Notes: generated by a model from the sequence alone, not told the origin. A stretch of 64,000 bases of DNA from Solwaraspora sp. WMMA2056 (GCF_030345095.1 NZ_CP128360.1:62001-126000); one strand, 5' to 3'; shown: positions 1 through 7,380, counted from the stretch's first letter. Translations and numbers: made by a program.

Positions 1-85
1 CTTGAGGTAGTTGCAGAATAGTCAAAGTAGATAGGGTTACGACAGATTTGCTCACCGTAACCCTATCTACTTGACCTACTTCAAG
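1..85. repeat. Imperfect 85-bp inverted repeat
   Basis: Bases 21-40 pair with 57-75 (one bulged A) and 1-10 pair with 76-85 with one mismatch. Bases 11-20 bulge out of the left arm and 41-56 form the loop. The core is GTAGATAGGGTTAC and its complement. The arms are AT-richer than the flanking DNA. It could be a terminator of a gene left of the window or a palindromic repeat element; the sequence alone does not decide. Confidence 0.6.
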
Positions 86-119
86 GCGGACAGGAGACGC
101 GGTCAGCCCAGCCAGGAAG

Positions 120-165
120 CCCACCCACCCCTGACCGGCTACGTAGCCGGTCAGGGGTGGGTGGG
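120..165 (-). terminator. 46-bp perfect palindrome, probable terminator of the XRE/DUF397 pair
   Basis: Bases 120-142 are exactly complementary to 143-165 with no spacer (centre ACGT). The right half includes the last codons and stop of the DUF397 gene on the minus strand. A 23-bp GC-rich stem right at the gene end fits an intrinsic terminator without a long U-tract, as is usual in actinomycetes. Confidence 0.65.
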
Positions 166-345
166 GAGGTGGGCGACGAAGGTGGACCAGGCAGCGGGGG
201 CGAAGGTGAGCACCGGGCCGGTCTGGTCCTTGCTGTCGCGTACCAGCACCGCGCCGGGCAGGTTGTCGGCGACCTCGACACACGCGCCGCCGGCACCGTT
301 GGACCTGGTCGACTTGCGGAAGCGCGGGGTGCCGGTCAGCTCCAT
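151..345 (-). CDS. DUF397 domain protein
   Basis: This is a 64-residue protein matching the DUF397 family almost end to end: an N-terminal FRKSTRSN block, a CVEVA segment, VLVRDSKD, and a C-terminal aromatic segment ending WSTFVAHL. DUF397 proteins are small partners encoded next to XRE/DUF5753 regulators in actinomycetes; in characterised pairs they influence development or act like an antitoxin-type partner, but no enzyme activity is known. The ATG at 345 overlaps the stop of the upstream regulator by 10 bases, so the two are translationally coupled. The stop codon lies in a 46-bp palindrome. Confidence 0.9.
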   Translation of the reverse strand: MELTGTPRFRKSTRSNGAGGACVEVADNLPGAVLVRDSKDQTGPVLTFAPAAWSTFVAHLPTHP

Positions 346-1112
346 GTCAGCGCCGCTTTCTCGATCATCTCGCGGGACTCCGCGATGGGCAGGGCGTGGC
401 TGCGGACATCTTCCCACACCTGTTCGAGCCGACGCACCCGTTGCGGATCGTCGATGGGCTCGCCGCCGAAGTGGGTGTCCAGGTAGCCCACTCTCCGGTC
501 GTGCACCGTGCCCAGCACGAACGGACCGTTGAGCCCGGCGTACGCCCCGGCGGTCGCCGGCACGACGTGCACCCGCACGTTGGGCCGGTCGCAGGCGGCG
601 GCGAGCGCGGTCAACTGCTCCACCATCACGTCCGGCGAGCCGATCTGCCGGTGCAGCACCGACCGGTCGAGCACCGCGACGAAGTGCGCCGGACTCTCCG
701 CCCGGATGATGATCTCCTGCCGGGCCAGTCGGTTGGCCAGCGCCGTCTCGACATCGTCGACCGGGCCGACGTCGGTGAGCAACTGTCGGGCGTACGCCTC
801 GGTCTGCAACAGCCCCGGCACGACGGAGAGTTCGAAGTAGCGCAGGATGCTCGCCTGCGCCTCGTTCTCGGCCCACGAGCGCAGGAACGGGGCGATCGAC
901 TGCCCGCGCGCCTGGGCCGCCAGCCGCTGGATCCGGTCGCCGGTCTCGAAGACGCCGTCGAGTGCCTTGGCGATCGCCGGCACCGGGATCAGCCGCCCCG
1001 CCTCGTAGCTGCCGATCGACGACCCGCTCACCCCGACCAGCGCGCCGAGCTGCTCCTGCGACAGCCCTCGCGCGGTCCGCTCCTTGCGGATGGCTTCCTG
1101 CAAGTCGATCAT
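336..1112 (-). CDS. XRE-family regulator with DUF5753
   Basis: This 258-residue protein has an N-terminal helix-turn-helix (about residues 10-65, with GLSQEQLGALVGVSGSSIGSYE). It is followed by a DUF5753 domain (about 85-250, with the typical VVPGLLQTEAYAR block). This architecture is a DNA-binding regulator of the Streptomyces/Micromonospora XRE-DUF397 type. The ATG at 1112 was chosen because an AAGGGGG ribosome binding site lies about 8 bases upstream; an in-frame extension to 1226 has no binding site or domain. It is the first gene of a two-gene operon with the DUF397 partner. The target promoters cannot be told from the sequence. Confidence 0.92.
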   Translation of the reverse strand: MIDLQEAIRKERTARGLSQEQLGALVGVSGSSIGSYEAGRLIPVPAIAKALDGVFETGDRIQRLAAQARGQSIAPFLRSWAENEAQASILRYFELSVVPGLLQTEAYARQLLTDVGPVDDVETALANRLARQEIIIRAESPAHFVAVLDRSVLHRQIGSPDVMVEQLTALAAACDRPNVRVHVVPATAGAYAGLNGPFVLGTVHDRRVGYLDTHFGGEPIDDPQRVRRLEQVWEDVRSHALPIAESREMIEKAALTWS

Positions 1113-1565
1113 TATCGGCCCCCTTATCAGATTCGTAGGAACTCTCCGAGAACCCTCCGACTCCCACATCTTCCATCGCGTGGGGTGGATAGTCCAGGGT
1201 GGAGGGGTAGGAAGTTGAGAGAGCAAGATCCACGGAGGACCGAGCTCCCGGGGCGCATGCGAGAAACCATTTCACGGCCACGTCCGTCAACACCGGAACA
1301 GCCAGGAACCCCCGTGCCATGGCCGCTCCGATGCTGGTCCGTGGCCACGACGCGGCCGACACCGCGTTCCCGCAAGTAACACCGAAATGGAGTACGCACG
1401 CGCCCCGGGCCCACTCACCTGATTGGTGCTCCGTGAATCGAAGACTGCCCTGGTTGCCGTACTGCCGAGGAAGGCTGCGGTGATTGGGGCGGGGTGGCCC
1501 TGCCGGATCGGCAAGCGGCAGGGCCACCCCTTCCACAAACCCGACATGCAAGGGGAGGAAACGTG
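1113..1565. other. Divergent intergenic region with a 14-bp hairpin
   Basis: No convincing gene was found here. It holds the promoters of the minus-strand XRE gene and the plus-strand DivIVA-like gene. A perfect 14-bp stem (1491-1504 with 1517-1530, loop 12) lies 36 bases before the start of the plus-strand gene, in its presumed leader. The hairpin could be an attenuator or an operator. Confidence 0.5.
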
Positions 1566-1943
1566 ATGCGAGAACTGTGGCGACGGTGGCGGATGCGACG
1601 GCAACGGCGTCGGATGGTGTCCCTGCCACCGCGCGACTGGCCGAGCGGCAGCGGCGTGTACCGCGTACCCGAACACGGGCGCAACCAGCGACCGACCGCG
1701 TACCGACCGATCCGGCCGCGGCAGGTCCGCAGCCAGCACTTCCCCGCCGCCAGCCGGCGCGCCCACGGGCGCGGCCTCGACCCGGGCGAAGTCGCCGCGT
1801 TCCTCGAACGCGTCGCCCACGACCTCGGCATCCTCTACGCCGAGCTCGACCGCACGTACGAACAGAACGACCGGATCAAGGACGCCCTGCGCCGCTGGCA
1901 GAGCAACCACACCGCGACCGCCACCCCGTCCGGCTACCGCTGA
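1566..1943 (+). CDS. Small DivIVA-type domain protein
   Basis: This 125-residue protein has a very basic first 20 residues and an Arg/Pro-rich linker. A helical segment at about 70-113 (LDPGEVAAFLERVAHDL, then YAELDRTYEQND) reads like the N-terminal DivIVA helix pair. DivIVA proteins mark curved membranes and organise apical growth, but this one lacks the long coiled coil and is more likely one of the short DivIVA-like proteins found near XRE/DUF397 pairs. The ATG at 1566 follows AGGGGAGG by 7 bases. It is divergent from the XRE regulator. The function is not established. Confidence 0.75.
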   Translation: MRELWRRWRMRRQRRRMVSLPPRDWPSGSGVYRVPEHGRNQRPTAYRPIRPRQVRSQHFPAASRRAHGRGLDPGEVAAFLERVAHDLGILYAELDRTYEQNDRIKDALRRWQSNHTATATPSGYR

Positions 1944-2007
1944 CCGACAAAGACGTCGTCGGCGCGAATAACCATCTTCGTCTGTGGACACCACTACCAT
2001 CGGTCCG

Positions 2008-2343
2008 ATGACCGACGACTTCTACTGCGAACAGGCACTCAGCGGCAAGACCCCGATCCAGGTCGTGGCCGAGACCGCCCACGTGCTCGCCTTCCATCAC
2101 ACCCGGCCCTTCTGGCCCGTCCATATCGTCGTCGTTCCGAAACGCCATGTTCCGTCGCTGGTGGACCTGGGCGACGCCGATGTCGCCGAGGTTCATCAAG
2201 TCCTGGCCGTCGTCCGCGATATCGCGGCACAGGTCACCGCCGAACACGGCGCAGCCCGCGTCCTGACCAACCTCGGTGAGTACCAGGACTCCAAACATCT
2301 GCACTTCCACGTCAACAGCGGCGAGCCGTTGCGTCACGACTGA
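2008..2343 (+). CDS. HIT-family (histidine triad) protein
   Basis: This 111-residue protein has the HIT signature HLHFHV near the C terminus and the upstream PFWPVHIVVVPKRH strand typical of HINT-branch proteins. Members hydrolyse nucleoside phosphoramidates or related AMP-linked substrates in the cytoplasm. The ATG at 2008 lies 7 bases after TACCAT and no ribosome binding site is visible, so the mRNA may be leaderless; a GTG at 1984 is the alternative start. The protein ends just after the triad, slightly shorter than many homologues. It appears monocistronic. Confidence 0.85.
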   Translation: MTDDFYCEQALSGKTPIQVVAETAHVLAFHHTRPFWPVHIVVVPKRHVPSLVDLGDADVAEVHQVLAVVRDIAAQVTAEHGAARVLTNLGEYQDSKHLHFHVNSGEPLRHD

Positions 2344-2601
2344 TGAACACCACCGCCAGCGCAATCATTGCTGACCCGCGTTGCAAACCTGCCTGATCGC
2401 CGAGCAGCCGGCGGGGCGACTCGCAGCCTGTCGGCGTCCTCGGTGTCCGCGCTGGCGGCTGCGGAGACGACCGGGTCCCGCCTTCGACCGAGTTCGCCGG
2501 CTCGATCAACATCGACTTCCGGCGCCGCACCTGCATGCTGGAAGCGCCGGCCGACGACGAACGGGGGATGGTCGTGGGGATCAGCACCGAGGCCGGTAGA
2601 G
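2344..2601 (+). other. Gene-free stretch before vapBC
   Basis: No ORF here has a credible start and a recognisable domain. One frame stays open from about 2397 to the vapB start region and could be the remnant of a lost gene, but it has no start codon with a binding site. The promoter of vapBC lies at its right end. Confidence 0.4.
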
Positions 2602-2638
2602 GTGTATATACTCGGGAGCATCTAGTATTCACAAGGAG
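2602..2638 (+). promoter_or_regulatory. vapBC promoter, candidate operator and ribosome binding site
   Basis: The AT-rich GTATATAC palindrome (2604-2611) contains a -10-like TATACT. GTGTATAT (2602-2609) and GTATTCAC (2625-2632) form an imperfect inverted repeat flanking the probable transcription start, as expected for VapB autoregulation. AAGGAGG at 2633-2639 is a strong ribosome binding site. Confidence 0.55.
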
Positions 2639-2645
2639 GTAGACG

Positions 2646-2864
2646 TTGAAGACGGTGATCGACCTGGACGAGGAGTTGCTCGACCGCGCCCGTCGTGAAC
2701 TCGGGACCAGCACCAAGAAGGAGACGATCCACGAGGCGCTGCGTCTGGTCGCCGAACGCGGGGCCCGACTGGCTGCGATCCAGGAGCTCATGTCCATCGA
2801 CCGGGACTGGGACGGCATCGTCGATGACGACAAGACGCCCGCCAGCGGCCGAGACGCGGCGTGA
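2646..2864 (+). CDS. vapB: VapB-type antitoxin
   Basis: This 72-residue protein has a ribbon-helix-helix start (MKTVIDLDEELLDRARRELG) and a C-terminal tail rich in Asp and Trp that would wrap the toxin. It matches the VapB antitoxin family, which neutralises the VapC ribonuclease and represses its own operon. The start is a TTG at 2646, set by AAGGAGG 6 bases upstream; no ATG or GTG is better placed. Its stop overlaps the toxin start by 4 bases (GTGA), giving tight translational coupling. The rare start codon under a very strong binding site is worth noting for antitoxin dosing. Confidence 0.9.
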   Translation: MKTVIDLDEELLDRARRELGTSTKKETIHEALRLVAERGARLAAIQELMSIDRDWDGIVDDDKTPASGRDAA

Positions 2865-3289
2865 ACATCCCCCGAGGGCTGTACCTGATCGATACCTCGG
2901 CCTGGGCCCGGATGTCCGCACCGGCAGTGAACAAGCGGCTCGTCATGATCCTGCAGGAAGGGGCAGCAGCGACCTGTCTCCCGCTGGACCTCGAAGACGG
3001 TCGCAGCGCTCGCAACTTCCGGGACGCGATGGCAATCCGCGCCCGCCGGGCCGAAATCATGACTGATCTGCCGATCAACTCGGCAGTCGCCACTCGGGCC
3101 CGGGACATCCAGGTAGCGCTGACCAGACGCGGGTACCACCGGGCGGCCAGCCCGGTCGATCTGATCGCCGCCGCAGCAGCGGCTGAGCACGGCGCGACAG
3201 TCCTGCACTACGACCGTGACTTCGACCTGATCACCGAGGCTGGCGGACCGCGCAGTGAGTGGATCGCGCCCGCCGGGACACTTCGGTAG
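2861..3289 (+). CDS. vapC: VapC-type PIN-domain ribonuclease toxin
   Basis: This 142-residue PIN protein has its acidic active-site residues in place: D11 (IDTSAW), E45 (LDLEDG), D100 (SPVDLIAAA) and D118/D120 (YDRDFDLI). Such toxins cut specific tRNAs or rRNA with Mg2+ and arrest growth when the antitoxin is degraded. The GTG at 2861 overlaps the vapB stop. All catalytic positions are intact, so the pair is probably functional. The RNA target cannot be inferred from sequence. The gene converges on the exoribonuclease gene with a 20-base gap. Confidence 0.92.
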   Translation: MNIPRGLYLIDTSAWARMSAPAVNKRLVMILQEGAAATCLPLDLEDGRSARNFRDAMAIRARRAEIMTDLPINSAVATRARDIQVALTRRGYHRAASPVDLIAAAAAAEHGATVLHYDRDFDLITEAGGPRSEWIAPAGTLR

Positions 3290-3309
3290 TTACACCGGCT
3301 CGCGCCGCG

Positions 3310-3891
3310 TCAGCGGGTCGCGGGGTTGGCGGCGAGCATGGCGCAGAACAGGGCTCCCTGCTCGATCGCGTCGTCCAGGGCGACATGCTCATGCTCGTGC
3401 TCGCCGAACCACTCGCGGGGCATGGTCCGCTTCGACGTCGTCCGGTAGCCGGTGCCCATCAGCGCCATGGCGTACGTCTTGATGTCCAGCGCCGAGTGGG
3501 AGAACGGGCTCGATCCGGTGAAGCGGATCAGGTACCAGTAGACGAACATGAAGTCGTACGCCGCCGGGAAACCGATGAACACCGGCCGCCCCGGCAGCTG
3601 GGCGAGCCACTCGGTGTAGCGGGCCATCGCTACCGCCGGCTCCTCCTGGTCGGCCCGGCACGCCGCCCACGCTTCCGGCTGCGTCTCCCACCACGCCATG
3701 GTCTGCGGGGCGCCGGTCGCCCCGGGCAGCGTGACCAGGTTGGCGCTGAATGTGCCGACCAGCTCCTTGCCTGCCGTGTACGCCGCCGAGGCGAAGCTCA
3801 ACATCGAGTGTGGGCCGGGGATTGGCCCGTCCGCCTCGACGTCCGTGCTGACGTAGATCTCCGCTTGTGCCACCCCCGCACCGTACGGCAC
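3310..3891 (-). CDS. DEDDh-type 3'-5' exoribonuclease (Rv2179c-like)
   Basis: This protein of about 193 residues has the DEDDh exonuclease pattern: D17 and E19 (TDVEAD), D113 ([10 protein letters not shown]), and H169/D174 (EHVALDDA). Its length and motif spacing resemble the small Rv2179c-like exoribonuclease family, which trims single-stranded RNA 3' ends with two metal ions. The outermost start is a GTG at 3891 with no well-spaced binding site; a GTG at 3873 is equally possible and still includes the first catalytic strand. A 29-bp-arm intergenic palindrome lies just upstream. Confidence 0.8.
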   Translation of the reverse strand: MPYGAGVAQAEIYVSTDVEADGPIPGPHSMLSFASAAYTAGKELVGTFSANLVTLPGATGAPQTMAWWETQPEAWAACRADQEEPAVAMARYTEWLAQLPGRPVFIGFPAAYDFMFVYWYLIRFTGSSPFSHSALDIKTYAMALMGTGYRTTSKRTMPREWFGEHEHEHVALDDAIEQGALFCAMLAANPATR

Positions 3892-3916
3892 CTCCCATGC
3901 CGGGAAGCCCTCCGCC

Positions 3917-3996
3917 CATGATCGCGACGATCTTGCGCTTATCGCTGAATAAAACGGACAAATTCTCGCGATAAGCGCAAGATCGTCGCGATCATG
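3917..3996. repeat. Palindromic intergenic repeat, family A, copy 1
   Basis: Perfect 29-bp arms (3917-3945 and 3968-3996) enclose a 22-base AT-rich loop. The arms begin with CATGATCGCGACGATCTTGC. A second, slightly decayed copy occurs at 21607-21686. It lies between the GH43 gene end and the exoribonuclease start and is followed by GGAGGTGGGG. It probably acts as a terminator or structured repeat. Confidence 0.85.
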
Positions 3997-4014
3997 GAGG
4001 TGGGGTTGGTCGGG

Positions 4015-5547
4015 TCAGCTGACGGTGAAGGTGGCCGAGGCTCGGCCGGCGGCGTCCGGTACGGCTTCCAGGTAGAGCAGGCCGTCGCGGTGCCGCACGT
4101 ACTGGCCGGGGAAGTTGACCGACTCCAGCGACAGTTTGCCGGCGTCGGCCAGCCCGCTGCGGGCCATGAACGTGGCGTCCTGCCGGAACAGGTTGGACCC
4201 GTCGTTGGCCTCCACCCAGATCTGGTGGTTGCGGTGCCGCAGGTAGTAGCCGGGGAAGTTGGTCGATTCCAGCGAGACGCCGGCCGAGTTGGCCAGGCCC
4301 GGGACGACCCGGAACTGCGAGTCGGCCAGGTTGGCGACATTCGCCTCCAGGCGGACCCGGTACTCCCAGTGCCGCAGGTAGCGGTCCGGCTGGTCGTGGG
4401 CGGCAAGCCGGACCGGGGTGCGGCCGTCCGGCACCGGTACGCCGAAGTTCGGTGTGCCGTCGGCGTTCCAGTAGATCTTCTGCACCCGGGTACGCCGGTT
4501 GGGGTCGCTCAGCGGGTCGTAGCCGTTGCCGAGGTAGCGCTCGTAGTTGCGGGAGTGGTAGACGATCACGTCACTGCCGTCCTCGGCGACGGTGAACGAG
4601 TTGTGCCCCGGCCCCCACTGGCCGGTACGGCTGTTGCTGGCCAGCACCGGGTTGGGACTCTTGGTCCACGATGACGCGTTCAGCAGGTTGCTGCCGGCCG
4701 GGGCGGTGAGCAGCCCGACGGCGTAGTTGGCGTCGGTGGCGCTGGCCGAGTAGGTCATGAAGACCCGGCTGTTGCGGATGATCACCGCTGGGCCTTCGTT
4801 GACCCGGTAGCCGCGGGTCTCCCAGGCGTACGTCGGGGTGCTGATCATGACCGGGGTGCCGGTGTACGTCCAGGGGTTGACCATGCGGGCCAGGTAGATG
4901 TTGGAGTTGCTGCCGGCGTACTCGGCCCAGGCGAGGTAACGCACTCCGTTGTGGACGAAGGTGGTGGCGTCGAGGGAGAAGCTGCTGCGTGGCGGCTGGA
5001 TCTGGCCGCGTTCGATCCACGGCCCGTCGAGCGGGTTGGCGGCGGAGGATTCCAGCACGTACGGGCGGATGGCCCAGATGTCCTCGGCCCGGCCGGCGGC
5101 GAAGTGGATGTACCACTTGCCGTCGATGAAGTGCAGCTCGGGTGCCCAGATGTGTGCGCCCATCTCGCCGGTGGCGTGCTTGCGCCAGATGACCCGTTCG
5201 GTGGCGGTGGCCAGGCCCTGCAGGGTGGTGGCGCGGCGCATGACGATGCGGTCGTACTCGGGGACGGTGGCGATGAAGTAGTAGTAGCCGTCGGCGTGCC
5301 GGTGGACGTGCGGGTCGGCGCGCTGTTCGGCGATCGGGTTGGTGAACTGCGCCGTGGCGGAGAGGTTCGACGCCGTGACCGCGTCCGCCGACGCCGTCAC
5401 AGTGTCCGCCGACGCCGTCACGGTGTCCGCTGGTGTGGCGGGTGTGGCGGATTCCGCGCCGGCCGGGGTCGTCGCGAGGGTCGTCGCCACGGTGGCCAGG
5501 ATGACGGCTGTCGCCAGCCGCCTCGTCACCGGTCTCGTTCGCTGCAT
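4015..5547 (-). CDS. Secreted GH43 arabinofuranosidase with AbfB (CBM42) domain
   Basis: This 510-residue exoenzyme starts with an Arg-rich signal peptide (cleavage probably after TTPAGA, about residue 31). A linker with three ADTVTAS-like heptads follows, then a five-bladed GH43 catalytic domain (about 65-370) with ADPHVHRHADGYYYF and IWAPELHFIDGKWY blocks. The C-terminal AbfB domain (about 375-510) carries repeated SLESTNFPGYYLRH and SLESVNFPGQYVRH motifs, which bind arabinose side chains. The arrangement matches exo-alpha-1,5-L-arabinofuranosidases of Streptomyces. It would release arabinose from arabinan outside the cell. The ATG at 5547 has AAAGG 8 bases upstream. A candidate LacI-type operator overlaps its promoter. 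Confidence 0.9.
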   Translation of the reverse strand: MQRTRPVTRRLATAVILATVATTLATTPAGAESATPATPADTVTASADTVTASADAVTASNLSATAQFTNPIAEQRADPHVHRHADGYYYFIATVPEYDRIVMRRATTLQGLATATERVIWRKHATGEMGAHIWAPELHFIDGKWYIHFAAGRAEDIWAIRPYVLESSAANPLDGPWIERGQIQPPRSSFSLDATTFVHNGVRYLAWAEYAGSNSNIYLARMVNPWTYTGTPVMISTPTYAWETRGYRVNEGPAVIIRNSRVFMTYSASATDANYAVGLLTAPAGSNLLNASSWTKSPNPVLASNSRTGQWGPGHNSFTVAEDGSDVIVYHSRNYERYLGNGYDPLSDPNRRTRVQKIYWNADGTPNFGVPVPDGRTPVRLAAHDQPDRYLRHWEYRVRLEANVANLADSQFRVVPGLANSAGVSLESTNFPGYYLRHRNHQIWVEANDGSNLFRQDATFMARSGLADAGKLSLESVNFPGQYVRHRDGLLYLEAVPDAAGRASATFTVS

Positions 5548-5616
5548 CGAGGGTGCCTTTCGACGGACGGGCCGGGTCGCGCCGCCCACACGCGACGCCG
5601 CACCGGGTTCCACCGC

Positions 5617-5645
5617 ATGTTTGCGTTAACATCGACCAGGGTCAA
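5617..5645 (-). promoter_or_regulatory. GH43 promoter overlapped by a LacI-type palindrome
   Basis: Read on the minus strand, TTGACC (5640-5645) and AAACAT (5617-5622) are separated by exactly 17 bases. The 16-base imperfect palindrome ATGTTTGCGTTAACAT (5617-5632) has the central CG typical of LacI-family operators and covers the -10. Repression in the absence of an arabinan-derived sugar is the simplest reading. Confidence 0.55.
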
Positions 5646-5684
5646 GGGTTGTCCGACATCTTTTCGACACCTGCGTGAAACGAG

Positions 5685-5721
5685 GCGGGCCGGCCGGGGC
5701 GCTCCGCCCCGGCCGGCCCGC
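5685..5721 (-). terminator. Terminator of the spo0M operon
   Basis: A perfect 17-bp GC stem (5685-5701 with 5705-5721) has a CTC loop and lies 14 bases beyond the stop of the 74-residue gene. No U-tract follows, as is common in high-GC actinomycetes. Confidence 0.8.
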
Positions 5722-5735
5722 CGCCCGCCGTCGAA

Positions 5736-5960
5736 CTACTTCGTGCCGTCGGTCAGGCTCACCAACGCCTGCGCGGTCCGGAAGTACGGGTTACGGCCGA
5801 GGTCGCCCACGGTGACCACGCCGAACGCGTCCTTGAGCAGCTTGGCATCGCTGTCGCTGACGCCCTTCAGGGCGGCGACCGGAGCGTCGACGATCTCGGC
5901 CAGGGACTTGTCCTGGTAGGCCTTGTCGACCAGGGTCGTGAGGTCAGCGGTGACCGGCAT
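5736..5960 (-). CDS. Small protein with helix-hairpin-helix-like segment
   Basis: This is a 74-residue acidic helical protein. The stretch ALKGVSDSDAKLLKDAF, followed by a VVTVGDL turn, resembles a helix-hairpin-helix nucleic-acid or protein-binding motif. The ATG at 5960 follows AAGGAGAAG with good spacing. It lies 97 bases downstream of spo0M on the same strand and ahead of a strong terminator, so it is probably co-transcribed with it. The function is unknown; the link to Spo0M is by position only. Confidence 0.8.
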   Translation of the reverse strand: MPVTADLTTLVDKAYQDKSLAEIVDAPVAALKGVSDSDAKLLKDAFGVVTVGDLGRNPYFRTAQALVSLTDGTK

Positions 5961-6057
5961 CGGGTGTCTTCTCCTTCTGTTCGGGGTCGTGGCACGGCCC
6001 GGTCGGGCCGGCCAGGTCGTGGGCTGTCGGGCGATCGCCCGGCAGCACGCGCGGCGG

Positions 6058-7071
6058 CTACTCCTCGTCGAGCTCTTCCTCGTCGCCCTCGGCCACCGCG
6101 CTGTCGTCGTCGCCGAACGCGTCGAACGCCTGCTCGGCGAGCATCCCGGCGCCGAAGCCCAGCGCGGCGCCGCCGACCGCACCGGCGATCACGCCGCCCA
6201 TCCCCGGGCCGCGACCCTCGTGCTCCTGGTGATGGCCGTGCCCGTACGGACCCGGAGCGCCGTAGCCCGGCGCGGGGTAGCCGCCGCCGAGCAGCGCCTG
6301 CCGCTGGTCGAGTGCCTGGCGGATCCAACCGTCGACGTGGCTGGTCCAGTCGAGTCGGTCGGCGTCGTCGTGCGCGACGCGGTAGTGGCCGTACGAGTCG
6401 TGGCCGGGGGTGAACAACCCGGCCTGCTTGTCGAACTCGAGCACCACGGTGACGCCGTACGGATCGGCCAGGAAGGTCAGCTCGGCCTGCCGCACGCCGG
6501 GGTACTGCGGCGGGGCGACGTACTCGATCTCCTGGTAGAACGGCAGCGTCTGGGCAAGCCCGGCCAGCTGCCCGTACTCCAGGTCGGCACCGACGAACTG
6601 GAAGCCGAGGGTGCCGAACGCCTCCAGGATCCGCTCCTGCACCGGCAGTGGGTGCACCGCGACCGGGTCGAGGTCGCCCGGGTCGGCCGCGCCGCGTGCG
6701 GAGACCGAGGTACGCAGGCCCAGGGTCATCCCGGCCAGCGGCTGGCCGTAGAAGTGGGTGATCGGGGTCTCCCAGGGCAGTTCGACCTGGAACGGCAGGC
6801 TCAGCTGCTGGTCGGCGGCCAACCGAAGCGCTCCGGCGACGTACACCTGATGGAACTCGACGCCGGCGGTCTCCTCCTGCTCGCCGCCCTCGATCTCGAC
6901 CCGGGTGACCAGGCCGACCGTGACCTGCTCGATCTCGGTGTCGAAGTTGCCGCCAGCGAGGTCGACCTGGCCGGCCAGCGTCAGGCCGGGCCGGGTGTTC
7001 GGGTTGGACAGTACGGCGTCGACGCTCGGCCCGCCGACTCCGAAGGCTCCGAGCATCCGTTTGAAGACCAC
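6058..7071 (-). CDS. spo0M: Sporulation-control protein Spo0M family
   Basis: This 337-residue protein has an arrestin-like beta sandwich over about residues 1-240 (VVFKRMLGAFGVGGPSVDAV at the start, PITHFYGQPLAGMTLGLRT in the middle). The C-terminal tail is Gly/His/Tyr-rich, contains a short hydrophobic Gly segment (VIAGAVGGAALGFGAGML) and ends in an acidic cluster. Spo0M proteins affect sporulation and cytoskeleton-linked processes in bacilli; the actinomycete members are uncharacterised. The GTG at 7071 was chosen because GGGAG lies 9 bases upstream and homologues start with this VFKR segment. A 5-3-5 palindrome (CTTGT-CCC-ACAAG, 7126-7138) lies in its promoter region. Confidence 0.88.
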   Translation of the reverse strand: MVFKRMLGAFGVGGPSVDAVLSNPNTRPGLTLAGQVDLAGGNFDTEIEQVTVGLVTRVEIEGGEQEETAGVEFHQVYVAGALRLAADQQLSLPFQVELPWETPITHFYGQPLAGMTLGLRTSVSARGAADPGDLDPVAVHPLPVQERILEAFGTLGFQFVGADLEYGQLAGLAQTLPFYQEIEYVAPPQYPGVRQAELTFLADPYGVTVVLEFDKQAGLFTPGHDSYGHYRVAHDDADRLDWTSHVDGWIRQALDQRQALLGGGYPAPGYGAPGPYGHGHHQEHEGRGPGMGGVIAGAVGGAALGFGAGMLAEQAFDAFGDDDSAVAEGDEEELDEE

Positions 7072-7311
7072 CTGACGTTCTCCCTGAGGTCGCAGCTGCG
7101 ATGAAGTCGGAGGGTAGAGAATTCCCTTGTCCCACAAGACGAACACGATCGTCTATTAAGGAATTGGGACGCCGACATCGTAACCACCCAGGCTGGGAGG
7201 AACCTGAACGGCAGGTATCAACTACGAAAAGTTATATTGCGAATACTCTTCGGAGTAATTCCCAGTCAACTCCCAGGTTGGCCCTCGTTCGTACCGTCTA
7301 GGCTGAGCGAC
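7072..7311. other. Divergent promoter region spo0M / corC
   Basis: This is an AT-richer stretch without a credible gene. It contains the CTTGT-CCC-ACAAG palindrome upstream of spo0M and a TTCG-tetraloop hairpin at 7241-7261. TAGGCT at 7299-7304 serves as the -10 of the plus-strand leader ORF. Confidence 0.5.
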
Positions 7312-7380
7312 ATGTCCGACGACAGTGACCCACACAGTCCCCGCCGCCCCGTCGACCCGGAAGGCTCGGCGAGGCGGTGA
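7312..7380 (+). CDS. Leaderless 22-residue leader ORF before corC
   Basis: An ATG at 7312 lies 7 bases after TAGGCT (7299-7304), the position expected for leaderless transcription. The ORF encodes 22 residues beginning MSDDSDPHSPRRP and ends with a TGA that overlaps the ATG of the CNNM/CorC gene (TGATG). It could be a regulatory leader peptide, or simply the way ribosomes are delivered to a downstream gene that has only a weak GAGG site. No homologue is known to me. Confidence 0.5.
   Translation: MSDDSDPHSPRRPVDPEGSARR

Noticed and set aside
2344-2601. Possible remnant gene before vapBC (open frame with an INIDFRRRTCMLEAP-like stretch)
   Set aside because: No start codon with a binding site and no recognised domain; composition alone is not enough.
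7101-7301. 66-codon open frame in the spo0M/corC intergenic region
   Set aside because: It overlaps the spo0M promoter, lacks a binding site, and the -10 of the corC leader lies at its end.
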